From assembly GCF_034675905.1 (NCBI RefSeq), contig NZ_JAUCCV010000001.1, forward strand, positions 62,001 through 126,000: a stretch of DNA of 64,000 bases. Direction: 5' to 3'. Origin of the DNA: Castellaniella sp034675905. GTDB lineage: Bacteria; Pseudomonadota; Gammaproteobacteria; Burkholderiales; Burkholderiaceae_B. The notes under the pieces are model-generated. The model saw only the letters and a list, made by a program, of their open reading frames with translations, was not told the DNA's origin and made no database searches. Of this stretch, positions 16,920 to 25,418 are shown piece after piece (within the stretch, counting starts at the first letter, position 1; each line of letters opens with the position of its first letter). The position numbers and the translations under genes are program-made.

Positions 16920-18181
16920 CAGCTGTTGGACTCGACCTTAGCTGCCGGCGTCGCCTGCAATGCTCCGGCAGGCTCGGCCTCTGATTCGGCCGCCTCAGGA
17001 TCCGCCGCCGTCCCCGGTGTGACCAGCTCGACCACCTTGCTGCGCGACAGCACCCCGATGAACTCACCCTGCGACCCCGTCACCGCCACAGGTTCCGGGG
17101 TGCGCAGCAGGCGGGCCAGGACCTCGTCCAGGCCTGCGGATGCCGGCACCGACGCCATATCGCTCAGGTAGCGGGCGATATCGCGGGCGCCGTCCTGCAC
17201 GGCCCGCTGGGCGTCGGCCCGGATCAGCACGCCCGCCAGGCGCTTGCCGTCCAGCACGGCAGCATAGTCATAGTCCCGCGCGGCCAGCCGTTCCAGGGCA
17301 TGGACCGGCTTGCTGCGCATGGTCAACGTCAGCGGACGCTCATTGCAGGCATGCGAGGCGTTCAGGACCTTGCCCCGATTGACGTCTTGCAGGAAAGATT
17401 CGATGTAGTCATTGGCCGGCGACAGCAGAATGTCTTCGGGCGTGCCTTCCTGGATCAGTTCGCCGTCCTTCAGGATGGCGATGCGGTTGCCCAGGCGCAG
17501 AGCCTCGTCCAGATCGTGGGTGATGAACACAATGGTCTTGTTCAGCTTGGCCTGCAGGGCCAGCAACTGATCCTGCATTTCGTGGCGGATCAAGGGATCC
17601 AACGCGGAAAAGGCCTCGTCCATCAACAGGATTTCGGCATCGGTGGCCAGCGCCCGCGCCAGGCCGACGCGCTGCTGCATGCCGCCCGACAGCTGATGCG
17701 GATACTGGGACTCGAAGCCGGACAATCCGACCTGCTCCAGCCAGTGCAGTGCGCGTTCATTGCGTGCTGCGCGGCGCACGCCCTGCACCGCCAGACCATA
17801 GGCGGCGTTGTCCAACACGGTGCGGTGCGGCAGCAGGCCGAAGCGCTGGAACACCATGCTCATTTTCTGCTGGCGGAAACGTTCCAGTTCCCTGGGCTTC
17901 AAACCCACCACATCCACGCCGTCCACCAGGATCTGGCCCGCGCTGGGCTCGATCAGGCGATTGAAATGGCGGATCAGGGTGGACTTGCCCGAACCGGACA
18001 AGCCCATGATGACGTGGATGTCGCCTTCTTTGATGGACAGGCTGATGTCGCGCAGCCCCAGCGTATGGCCGCTGCGCTGCAGTAGATCCTCTTTGGACAG
18101 GCCGTCGCGGGCGGCCGACAACCAGCGGTCCGGATGCGGCCCGAAGATCTTGTAGATGTTGCGGACTTCGATTTTGTTCAT
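16910..18181 (-). CDS. proV: Glycine betaine/proline ABC transporter ATPase ProV
   Basis: ATPase of an osmoprotectant (quaternary amine) importer, 423 residues. Walker A is GLSGSGKST, the signature LSGGMQQRVGLARAL, Walker B ILLMDEAFSALDP. The C-terminal 150 residues hold the tandem CBS domains typical of ProV/OpuAA (osmosensing in homologues), ending in an Ala/Glu-rich tail. Start ATG 18181 sits 1 bp past the proW stop with a GGAGG ribosome site; the longer frame to 18235 only overlaps proW. Confidence 0.95.
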   Translation of the reverse strand: MNKIEVRNIYKIFGPHPDRWLSAARDGLSKEDLLQRSGHTLGLRDISLSIKEGDIHVIMGLSGSGKSTLIRHFNRLIEPSAGQILVDGVDVVGLKPRELERFRQQKMSMVFQRFGLLPHRTVLDNAAYGLAVQGVRRAARNERALHWLEQVGLSGFESQYPHQLSGGMQQRVGLARALATDAEILLMDEAFSALDPLIRHEMQDQLLALQAKLNKTIVFITHDLDEALRLGNRIAILKDGELIQEGTPEDILLSPANDYIESFLQDVNRGKVLNASHACNERPLTLTMRSKPVHALERLAARDYDYAAVLDGKRLAGVLIRADAQRAVQDGARDIARYLSDMASVPASAGLDEVLARLLRTPEPVAVTGSQGEFIGVLSRSKVVELVTPGTAADPEAAESEAEPAGALQATPAAKVESNSWAA

Positions 18182-18182
18182 A

Positions 18183-19037
18183 TCAGGCCCTCCGGGCTTG
18201 CTGCCGCTGACCGAACTGCTGTGTGATCCGGTCAAAGATGATCGCCAGCACCACGATGCCCAGACCCGCCAGCAGGCCGCGCCCGACTTGCAGACGGTTG
18301 ATGCCCTGCAGGACTTCGTAGCCCAAGCCGCGCACCCCGATCATGGACGCGATCACGACCATGGCCAGCGCCATCATGGTGGTCTGGTTGATGCCCGCCA
18401 TGATGTTGGGCAGGGCCAGCGGCAGCTGCACGCCGAACAACTGGCGGGTGCGGCTGGCGCCAAAGGAACGGGACGCCTCGAGCACTTCCGCATCGACCAG
18501 GCGGATGCCCAGGTCCGTCAGGCGGATGACGGGCGGCACGGCATAAATCACGGTGGCGAACAGCGCCGCCAGCTTGCCCAGATTGAACAGCATCACCACC
18601 GGAATCAGGTAGACGAAACTGGGCATGGTCTGCATGACGTCCAGCACCGGCAGCATGACGGTGCGCACCCAACGGAAGCTGGCCATGGCGATGCCGACCG
18701 GGATGCCGATCACGACCGAAAAAATGACGGCTACCAGCATCAGGGACAAGGTCTGCATGGAGGCTTCCCACAGACCGATGGCTCCCAGCAGGCACAACAG
18801 TCCCCCCATGGCCGCTGTGAACCGCCATTTGCGGCTGCTCAGCCAGGCGATCCCCATGACGACGGCGACGATGGCCCACCAGGGCGACTGGCGCAGCACA
18901 TGGTCGGACCAGATCAGCAGATCCAGCAAAGGCTGTGTGATGGCGCGCAGCACATCGGAATACTGCATCACCAGCCCATTGACGAAAGCGTCAATGGGCC
19001 GTTGCAGTTCCCGGGCTGAAATCAGTTCAGGAAACAT
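18183..19037 (-). CDS. proW: Glycine betaine/proline ABC permease ProW
   Basis: Membrane subunit of the betaine importer, 284 residues, with five to six core hydrophobic segments and the EAA-type coupling motif EASRSFGASRTRQLFGVQLPLA. The N-terminal portion is shorter than E. coli ProW, which has a 60-100 residue extra tail, but fits many betaproteobacterial members. It begins 12 bp after proX and nearly abuts proV, so the three form one operon in the order proX-proW-proV. Confidence 0.94.
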   Translation of the reverse strand: MFPELISARELQRPIDAFVNGLVMQYSDVLRAITQPLLDLLIWSDHVLRQSPWWAIVAVVMGIAWLSSRKWRFTAAMGGLLCLLGAIGLWEASMQTLSLMLVAVIFSVVIGIPVGIAMASFRWVRTVMLPVLDVMQTMPSFVYLIPVVMLFNLGKLAALFATVIYAVPPVIRLTDLGIRLVDAEVLEASRSFGASRTRQLFGVQLPLALPNIMAGINQTTMMALAMVVIASMIGVRGLGYEVLQGINRLQVGRGLLAGLGIVVLAIIFDRITQQFGQRQQARRA

Positions 19038-19049
19038 GGTCGGGCCCCC

Positions 19050-20105
19050 TTACAAGGCGGCCTTGACCCGTTCTGTCACGTCGGCAGGCAGCCACTGGGA
19101 CCACACATCCTGCTTGTCCTTCAGGAACCACAGCGCAGTCGGCTGGGGCTCGGCTTCGTTTTCTTCCATGTAGGCCATGGTCTGGTTCATGACGTCCAGC
19201 GGCACCTTGACCTTGGACAGGAAAGCCGTCAGCTGCGGGGCCTTTTCGGTGAATTGGGTCGTCACCGCCGTGAAAACGGGATTTTCCGGGTAATCCGTCG
19301 CCTGCGGGTTTTCGCAATTGGGATCGGTCAGGCATTTCTGCTTGGCCGCGTCGTAGGGGGGCAGTTCCAGCTTGACCAGATCCATGGAGCCCACCAGCGG
19401 CGTCGGATACCAGTAGTAGAAAGCCACGTTTTCCTTGCGCTGATAGGCGGCCGTCAGAGCAGCCTTTTGCGTCGCGCCGGTGCCGGGGGAAAACAGGGTA
19501 AAGGTCTTTTCCAAGCCCAGAGCCTTGAACAGATTGGTGCTGACCACCTCGCAGCCCCAGCCCGCCGGGCAACCGTAAAAACGGCCCTTGGTGGGTTCTT
19601 CCGGGTCCTTGAAGGCTTCCCAGTGTTTCGGCAGGTCTGCGGCCTTTTTCAGGTCCGGCAGGCGTTCAGCCGTGTATTTCGGAATGAACCAGGCCTCGCC
19701 GCCCATGTAGATGTCGCCGATGCGCTTGACCTTGCCTGAGGCCTCGGCCTTGTTCCAAGGTTCCAGCGTGCTGTTCAGCCAGATCTCGCTGTTGATGTCC
19801 AGATCGCCGCGCTGCAGGGCGGCCAGCGCCGGCAGGGTTTCGGTCGGCAGGACTTCGGAATCGCAACCATAGCCATGCTTGATGATGAAGCGTTCGACTT
19901 CGACCAGCACCAGATTGGATTCCCAGTTCATGCCGCCAAAGCGCATGGGGCGGTCCAGTTCGCACTGCAGCGCATCGGCCGCCTGAGCGGCGGCAGGCGC
20001 CAGAGACAGGCCCGACGCGGCGGCGACCAGCGCCAACCCCAGGACGGATTTCGACCAACGGGGGGATACAGTCGCATTGCGCGACGCAAAAAGAGAGATA
20101 GACAT
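19050..20105 (-). CDS. proX: Glycine betaine-type periplasmic binding protein ProX
   Basis: Substrate-binding protein of the OpuAC/ProX class, 351 residues with a Sec signal peptide (hydrophobic core LGLALVAAASGLSLAPAAA, cleavage near AQAADA). Tryptophans in GGMNWES, NSEIWLNS, GGEAWFIP and YYWYPTP could form the aromatic box that binds quaternary ammonium groups. Start ATG 20105 has GGAGG 6 nt upstream. First gene of the operon; expected to be osmotically induced, but no specific site was recognised upstream. Confidence 0.94.
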   Translation of the reverse strand: MSISLFASRNATVSPRWSKSVLGLALVAAASGLSLAPAAAQAADALQCELDRPMRFGGMNWESNLVLVEVERFIIKHGYGCDSEVLPTETLPALAALQRGDLDINSEIWLNSTLEPWNKAEASGKVKRIGDIYMGGEAWFIPKYTAERLPDLKKAADLPKHWEAFKDPEEPTKGRFYGCPAGWGCEVVSTNLFKALGLEKTFTLFSPGTGATQKAALTAAYQRKENVAFYYWYPTPLVGSMDLVKLELPPYDAAKQKCLTDPNCENPQATDYPENPVFTAVTTQFTEKAPQLTAFLSKVKVPLDVMNQTMAYMEENEAEPQPTALWFLKDKQDVWSQWLPADVTERVKAAL

Positions 20106-20367
20106 AGATGCCTCCTTTGGGTTACGGAGACGCCAGACGCAAGACCACGCGCCGGACGCCATAGCTTAGGGGAGGGTGTGCGGAAGACGGTGAGAACCGC
20201 CAATACATACCGACACTGCAGGTGCGTAGCACCGTAGACAGTCGAAGGCGGATCACCCGAAACCGGGAGCCGCCGCGAACAGAATTGAAAATCTATAAAA
20301 CAGCAGAACTGCCATTTTACACGCAAGATGACTGAAAATAAAGATGTTTATTGCCGACTAGTGCAAT
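20106..20367. promoter_or_regulatory. Upstream region of proX
   Basis: About 260 bp without a gene, plus the hairpin beyond it. It must hold the proX promoter on the minus strand; the stretch at 20280-20350 is AT-rich. No clean promoter, operator or small gene could be assigned. Confidence 0.4.
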
Positions 20368-20400
20368 TGACCCTTCCGGGAGCCTGCCCCGGAAGGGTCA
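20368..20400 (-). terminator. Strong stem-loop after cfa
   Basis: Perfect 13-bp inverted repeat TGACCCTTCCGGG / CCCGGAAGGGTCA with a 7-nt loop, 25 bp past the cfa stop. The following minus-strand bases (ATTGCAC) are not a T-run, so it may be an RNA 3'-end protector or a weak terminator. Confidence 0.6.
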
Positions 20401-20424
20401 AAATCACCCTGTTTTCAGGAGGTT

Positions 20425-21684
20425 TCAGCGTGGCGTGTAAATGTAATCCCGACGCCAGGGATAGGCCTGATCCGGGGGGTAATCCAGCTCATCCGCGCGC
20501 CCCGCGGGCTGCGCTTGGGCAATGATCTGATGCAGGGCGATCCAGCCGTGTTCAAACCCCATAGCGCACCCCGCCAGATACATACGATAGGCCCGCAGCG
20601 ACCGTTCGCCCTGCAGGGTATTCAGGATGGTGCGGGCCTCGTCCAGCCGGGCTTCCAGGGCATCGCTCCAGGCCCACAAGGTGCGGGCGTAGTGCGGACG
20701 GATATTTTCCACATCCAGGTCTTCCAGCCCGGCTTCGGTCATGGCCTGCAAGACATAATGGATATGAGATAGTTCGCCACCCGGGAAAATGAATTTCTCG
20801 ATGAAATCCCCCATGCCGGCGCCCAATTCGGTATTCCGGATGCCGCCGGCCGTGATGCCGTGATTCATGATCAGGCCGCCGGGGCGCACCAAGCGGCGCA
20901 GCTTGCTGAAATAGCCTTGCAGCTGCGCCCGGCCCACGTGCTCGAACATACCGACCGAGGCGATCTTGTCGTAGGGCCGGGATTCATCGAGCTTGCGGTA
21001 ATCCAGCAGTTCCATGCGCACCCGGCCAGCCAGGCCTTTTTCCTGGATCAGACGGTTCACATAGGCGTGCTGGTTGTGCGACAAGGTAATACCCGTCACA
21101 TCGACCTCGTAATGTTCTGCCGCCCACAGCATCAGCCCGCCCCAGCCGCCGCCCACGTCCAGGAACCGTTCGCCCGGCTTCAAGGCCAGTTTGCGACAGA
21201 TGTGATCGAGCTTGGCCTCTTGGGCCTGAGCCACGGTCATGCCGGGTTCACGGTAATAGGCGCAGGAATAGACGCGGCGCGGGTCCAGCCACAGGGCATA
21301 GAAATCGTCGGACAGGTCGTAGTGGAACTCGATCTGACGCGCATCCCGGTCCGCCGAATGACGCCAGACCGACATCAGGCGCTGCGCCAGACTGCTCAAC
21401 CAGCCCAGTTGCGCGGCATCCACCGGCGAGCCCGGCAAAATACCGGCGGCCAGGCGCATCAGGTCGCGCATGGAACCATTGAATTCCAATTTGCCGTCGA
21501 CGTAGGCCTCGCCCAGGGCGCCGATCTCGCCCGCCGCAAAGTACTTCAGGACAGCGGCATCCCGGATGATAAAGTGCAGTTGCGCGTCAACAGGCCCTAC
21601 CTGTTCACCATCCGGTAATTCCATGGACACCGGAATGGACAAGGATCCAAGCTTGTTCTCGATGATGGATGCGATGGCAGTCAA
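20425..21684 (-). CDS. cfa: Cyclopropane-fatty-acyl-phospholipid synthase family methyltransferase
   Basis: SAM-dependent enzyme that adds a methylene bridge to unsaturated acyl chains of membrane phospholipids. 419 residues. The SAM-binding loop reads FLDVGGGWGGLMLWAAEHY, followed by GITLSHNQ and the family motif SVGMFEHVG; the N-terminal 120 residues are the usual lipid-binding part. The start is TTG 21684, supported by a GGGAGG ribosome site 5 nt upstream. The 19 residues before the first conserved hydrophobic stretch contain no ATG alternative. Monocistronic, divergent from a Bcr-type MFS gene. Confidence 0.92.
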   Translation of the reverse strand: MTAIASIIENKLGSLSIPVSMELPDGEQVGPVDAQLHFIIRDAAVLKYFAAGEIGALGEAYVDGKLEFNGSMRDLMRLAAGILPGSPVDAAQLGWLSSLAQRLMSVWRHSADRDARQIEFHYDLSDDFYALWLDPRRVYSCAYYREPGMTVAQAQEAKLDHICRKLALKPGERFLDVGGGWGGLMLWAAEHYEVDVTGITLSHNQHAYVNRLIQEKGLAGRVRMELLDYRKLDESRPYDKIASVGMFEHVGRAQLQGYFSKLRRLVRPGGLIMNHGITAGGIRNTELGAGMGDFIEKFIFPGGELSHIHYVLQAMTEAGLEDLDVENIRPHYARTLWAWSDALEARLDEARTILNTLQGERSLRAYRMYLAGCAMGFEHGWIALHQIIAQAQPAGRADELDYPPDQAYPWRRDYIYTPR

Positions 21685-21763
21685 CAGAGCCTCCCTGAGT
21701 TCACAATGGACATTGTTATAGTAGCGCCAATCATGTCCTCTTCAAGCCCCATTCTCGCGCTTC

Positions 21764-22969
21764 ATGCCTCTTAAAACTCCCGCCCTGATGCCCGGCTGGC
21801 TGGTCCTGATGGGCGCCCTGGCCGCCCTGGGGCCGGTGGCGATCGATATGTATCTGCCCGCCTTCGGCGCGATCGCCCACGACCTGCACACATCGCAGGG
21901 CATGGTAGAGCGCACGCTGGCCAGCTACCTGCTGGGCCTGGCCGCCGCGCAGCTGATCTACGGCCCCCTGGCTGATCGTTACGGACGCAAACTGCCGCTG
22001 CTGGCCGGTCTGGCCCTGTTCACGATCGCCTCGCTGGCCTGCGCGCTCAGCAACGACATCGACCACCTGTTGTCGTGGCGCATCATGCAGGCCTTCGGCG
22101 GCGCCGCCGGTATGGTGGTGCCGCGCGCCGTGATCCGCGACCACCTGGACACCCGCGAAGCCGCTCAGGCCTTGTCTTTATTGATGCTGGTCATGGGGGT
22201 CATGCCCATCCTGGCCCCGCTGCTGGGCGGACAGGCCGTCACGCTGGGGTCCTGGCGCACCGTGTTCTACCTGATGGCGCTGGCGGGCGCCGGCCTGTGG
22301 CTGACCGTGCTGCGCAACATGCACGAATCCCTGCCCGCCGGAAACCGCACACCCCTGGCCATCAGCACGATCGCGGCCAATTTCCGCCTGTTGCTGGCTC
22401 ATCGGGGATTCATGGGCTACACCCTGGCGGGCGGCCTGGGATCAGCCGGCATGTTCGCCTACATTTCAGGCTCGCCGCTGGTCTTCATCCATATCTACGG
22501 CATCGATCCGCGTTGGTTCGGCCTGCTGTTCGGCCTGAATGCAGCGTCGCTGATCCTGGCGGCGCAACTGAGCGCCCGCCTGCTGAACCGCTACCGCCCG
22601 CTGGAACTGCTGGCCCGATCCCAGGCCACCCTGGTGCTGATGACCGCCGCCGCCTTGATCCTGACCTTGGCCGGCTGGATCAACCTGCCCTTGCTGATGC
22701 TGTGCCTGATGGGCTTCATGGCCAGCCAGGGCTTTGTCGGCCCGAATGCCGCCGCACTGGCCCTGGCTGAACAGGGGCCGCGCCTGGGCACAGCCTCGGC
22801 GCTGATGGGTTCCTTGCAGATGTTCTGCGGCGCCCTGGCGGGTTTTGTCGTCAGTCTGTGGCATACTGACAACCCCCTGTCCCTGACAGCGGTACTGGCC
22901 GCCTGCGCCGCCCTGTCATGGTTGTCTGGCCGCATGGCCATGGGGCACACCACACGCTGCGCATCCTAG
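21764..22969 (+). CDS. Bcr/CflA family MFS drug exporter
   Basis: 401-residue major facilitator with twelve hydrophobic segments. It shows the DHA1 motif A, GPLADRYGRKLPLL, between segments 2 and 3, the early IDMYLPAF typical of Bcr/CflA proteins, and motif C-like GVMPILAPLLGG in segment 5. Known relatives export bicyclomycin, chloramphenicol, sulphonamides or small peptides by proton antiport; the substrate here is unknown. It starts at ATG 21764 and ends about 80 bp before the rpmB ribosome site. Confidence 0.92.
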   Translation: MPLKTPALMPGWLVLMGALAALGPVAIDMYLPAFGAIAHDLHTSQGMVERTLASYLLGLAAAQLIYGPLADRYGRKLPLLAGLALFTIASLACALSNDIDHLLSWRIMQAFGGAAGMVVPRAVIRDHLDTREAAQALSLLMLVMGVMPILAPLLGGQAVTLGSWRTVFYLMALAGAGLWLTVLRNMHESLPAGNRTPLAISTIAANFRLLLAHRGFMGYTLAGGLGSAGMFAYISGSPLVFIHIYGIDPRWFGLLFGLNAASLILAAQLSARLLNRYRPLELLARSQATLVLMTAAALILTLAGWINLPLLMLCLMGFMASQGFVGPNAAALALAEQGPRLGTASALMGSLQMFCGALAGFVVSLWHTDNPLSLTAVLAACAALSWLSGRMAMGHTTRCAS

Positions 22970-22982
22970 GCATCCAGACCGC

Positions 22983-23010
22983 TTGATTACAAAGCTGTTT
23001 TCAGTATAGA
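22983..23010 (+). promoter_or_regulatory. Probable sigma-70 promoter of rpmB-rpmG
   Basis: TTGATT (22983-22988), 16-bp spacer and TATAGA (23005-23010), 40 bp before the rpmB ATG. It lies in a clear AT-rich dip between the MFS stop and rpmB. Confidence 0.65.
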
Positions 23011-23049
23011 ATGCTAGGCTTTCCTGATATAGATTACAGAGGTGAGACC

Positions 23050-23286
23050 ATGGCACGCGTATGCCAAGTAACCGGCAAAGGCCCGATGGTGGGCAACAAC
23101 GTTTCGCACGCGAACAACAAGACCAAGCGTCGTTTCCTGCCCAACCTGCAATCGCGCCGGTTCTGGGTTGAATCCGAAAACCGCTGGGTGCGCCTGCGCG
23201 TATCCACCAAGGCCCTGCGCACCATCGACAAGAACGGCATCGATTCCGTTCTGGCCGACCTGCGTGCCCGCGGCGAACTGGCCTGA
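23050..23286 (+). CDS. rpmB: 50S ribosomal protein L28
   Basis: 78-residue L28, starting MARVCQVTGKGPMVGNNVSHA, the universal family N-terminus, and ending DLRARGELA. The start ATG 23050 follows GAGGTGAGACC. It is 19 bp from rpmG; the pair is the conserved rpmB-rpmG operon. Confidence 0.98.
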   Translation: MARVCQVTGKGPMVGNNVSHANNKTKRRFLPNLQSRRFWVESENRWVRLRVSTKALRTIDKNGIDSVLADLRARGELA

Positions 23287-23305
23287 TCGGCCCTAGGAGC
23301 ACATC

Positions 23306-23473
23306 ATGGCAAAAGGTACCCGCGAAAAAATCAAGCTGGAATCCACAGCTGGCACTGGTCATTTCTACACGACCACCAAAAACAAGCGCAACATGCCGGA
23401 AAAAATGCTGATCAAGAAATTTGATCCGGTCGCGCGCAAGCACGTCGAATACAAAGAAATCAAACTGAAATAA
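23306..23473 (+). CDS. rpmG: 50S ribosomal protein L33
   Basis: 55-residue L33 beginning MAKGTREKIKLESTAGTGHF and ending KHVEYKEIKLK. This is the zinc-free form: it has no CxxC pairs. The start has AGGAG upstream (23296-23300). Directly follows rpmB and is closed by a terminator. Confidence 0.97.
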   Translation: MAKGTREKIKLESTAGTGHFYTTTKNKRNMPEKMLIKKFDPVARKHVEYKEIKLK

Positions 23474-23514
23474 TCCGGGGCGCCTCTCCCGGACTGTCTC
23501 ACTGGTTTCACCAG

Positions 23515-23541
23515 ATCCCCGCCTTCGAGCGGGGATTTTTT
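23515..23541 (+). terminator. Rho-independent terminator of rpmB-rpmG
   Basis: Hairpin ATCCCCGC / GCGGGGAT with a 6-nt loop followed by a run of six T. It also lies at the end of the convergent SDR gene. Confidence 0.92.
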
Positions 23542-23548
23542 ATGGGCG

Positions 23549-24304
23549 TCAGATGCTCTGCCCGCCCGAGACCTCGATACGCTGGGCCGTCAACCAGCGA
23601 TTGGCGGGGTCCAGCAGATTGGCGATCATCGGCCCGATATCATCGGGCACGCCGACACGCCCCAAGGCGGTGACCGCGGCAAACTGATGGTTCAGATCGG
23701 GCATATCGCGGACTGCGCCGCCCAGGAAATCCGTTTCGATCGCGCCGGGGGCGACGGCATTGACCGCAATCCCCCGGCTGCCCAATTCTTTTGCCAGATA
23801 CAGGGTCAGGATCTCCACTGCGCCTTTGGCTGCCGCGTAGGCGGAAAACCCCGGCACCGCAATCCGCGTCAGGCCGGAAGACAGCGTCACGATACGGCCG
23901 CCATCAGCGATAACCGGCAACAGCGCCTGCGTCAGGAAAAACACACCTTTGACGTGCACATTGAACAAGCCATCGAACTGCGCCTCGGTGGTTTGCGCAA
24001 GAGGCGCCATCTCACCGTGGCCGGCATTGTGGACCAGATGATCAAACGTATCCCGCTGCCAGCCTTCGCGCAAGGCTGTGCGCACGGTATCCGCAAACGC
24101 GGGGAAAGCGGAAAGGTCTCCCAGATCCAGCGGCAAGGCGACGGCCTTGCGGCCCAGGGCTTCAATCTGAGCGGCGACGGCATGCGCTTCGTCTGCGCGA
24201 TGACGATAGGTCAGGATCACATCCCCGCCCTTGCGGGCGATATGCAACGCTGTGTTATGGCCCAGTCCGCGGCTGGCGCCGGTAATGAGAGTGATGGGAA
24301 TCAT
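23549..24304 (-). CDS. Short-chain dehydrogenase/reductase
   Basis: Classical SDR oxidoreductase, 251 residues. Cofactor motif TGASRGLG at residues 8-15, NAG motif VHNAGHGEM, catalytic Ser in TLSSGLTR and the YxxxK motif as YAAAKG. The HR pair following the second strand (TYRHRAD) suggests NADP(H). Substrate unknown. It is transcribed away from an AraC-type regulator, a common arrangement in which the regulator controls the SDR; a dyad lies between the two. GGAG is present about 10 nt before the ATG. Confidence 0.93.
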   Translation of the reverse strand: MIPITLITGASRGLGHNTALHIARKGGDVILTYRHRADEAHAVAAQIEALGRKAVALPLDLGDLSAFPAFADTVRTALREGWQRDTFDHLVHNAGHGEMAPLAQTTEAQFDGLFNVHVKGVFFLTQALLPVIADGGRIVTLSSGLTRIAVPGFSAYAAAKGAVEILTLYLAKELGSRGIAVNAVAPGAIETDFLGGAVRDMPDLNHQFAAVTALGRVGVPDDIGPMIANLLDPANRWLTAQRIEVSGGQSI

Positions 24305-24325
24305 GGTGGCAATACTCCTGGAACA

Positions 24326-24352
24326 GACAATGAAAACAAGACATTCATTGTC
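24326..24352. promoter_or_regulatory. Perfect dyad between divergent SDR and AraC genes
   Basis: Inverted repeat GACAATGAA / TTCATTGTC, 9 bp per arm with a 9-bp spacer, 22 bp before the SDR start. A further GGACAAT occurs near 24384, closer to the regulator. Likely operator for the adjacent AraC-type protein or the SDR promoter region; inference from position only. Confidence 0.6.
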
Positions 24353-24457
24353 CGCACTCCCCGCTGCCTATCATGGCCGGATTCTGGACAATATTTGCCT
24401 GATCCTACAAAATAAGGATGTCTCAGCAAAGCTTCCCCCAGGACCTTATCCGCCCCG

Positions 24458-25375
24458 ATGCCTGCACTTCTGGATCTCGTCAGCCGCTATACGCGTCGAC
24501 ACGCCGACTGTCACGGCATCGCCCGCACGCCGATTCCCGGCCTGCAGGCCATCCGCGCCACGACGCCCAGCACACTGAACTACGACATTTACCGGCCGTT
24601 GGTCTGTCTGGTGCTTCAAGGACGCAAAGAGGTCGCTCTGGGGACGGAAATCTTTTCCCTGTCAGCGGGGAATTCCCTGCTGATCACGGCGGACCTGCCT
24701 ACGCTCAGCCGGATTACGCAGGCCAGTCCCGGTGCGCCCTACCTGGCGCTGGCGCTGGAACTTGATCTGGACATCATCGACCAACTGGTCCGGCAGATGC
24801 CGACGCAGCCGTCGTCCTTCCGCCTGATGCCCATCCAGTCCGATCCGACAGAGGCTGAAACCGCCGATGCCGCCTTGCGGCTGATGCGCTTGCTTGATCG
24901 TCCAGAAGCCCTGCCGATCCTATCCCCCCCGATCATCCGCGAAATACACTACTGGTTGCTGACCGGCAGACACGGCGCAGCCATCCAGAGACTCGGCAGG
25001 CCAGGCAGTCACGCGCACCGCATCGCCCGCACCGTCGCTCTGTTGCGCACCGAATACGCCCGGCCGCTGCCGATTGACCATCTGGCGGCCACGGCCGGCA
25101 TGAGCCCGTCTTCCTTCCACCATCATTTCCGCCAGACGACATCCCTGTCGCCCCTGCAGTTCCAGAAGCACCTGCGCTTGATCGAGGCCCGGCGGCTGAT
25201 GCGTTCCGAAGGGTTCAATGCCAGCAGCGCCGCCTATGCCGTCGGCTACGAAAGCGTCTCGCAATTCACACGCGAATACGGACGCCTGTTCGGCCTGCCG
25301 CCCGCGCAGGACTCACGGCGGCCAGTACACAGCCCCACACAGCCCAATAGAGGCGGCGCTGTTTGCACCCTATAA
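24458..25375 (+). CDS. AraC-family transcriptional regulator
   Basis: 305-residue regulator with an N-terminal AraC_N type ligand domain (about residues 20-175, opening TLNYDIYRPLVCLVLQGRKEV) and two helix-turn-helix motifs at the C-terminus (DHLAATAGMSPSSFHHHFRQ and AAYAVGYESVSQFTREYGRLFG). This N-domain type is typical of regulators adjacent to SDR or aldo-keto reductase genes. It is divergent from the SDR gene, its likely target. Its 3' end lies only 43 bp before leuS. Confidence 0.93.
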   Translation: MPALLDLVSRYTRRHADCHGIARTPIPGLQAIRATTPSTLNYDIYRPLVCLVLQGRKEVALGTEIFSLSAGNSLLITADLPTLSRITQASPGAPYLALALELDLDIIDQLVRQMPTQPSSFRLMPIQSDPTEAETADAALRLMRLLDRPEALPILSPPIIREIHYWLLTGRHGAAIQRLGRPGSHAHRIARTVALLRTEYARPLPIDHLAATAGMSPSSFHHHFRQTTSLSPLQFQKHLRLIEARRLMRSEGFNASSAAYAVGYESVSQFTREYGRLFGLPPAQDSRRPVHSPTQPNRGGAVCTL

Positions 25376-25418
25376 TGTCTGGCTGGCCCTTTCCAACATC
25401 CATTATCCAGACAGATCC

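Noticed and set aside
20328..20525. 65-codon frame across the hairpin after cfa
   Set aside because: Crosses a perfect stem-loop and overlaps the cfa 3' end; no ribosome site.
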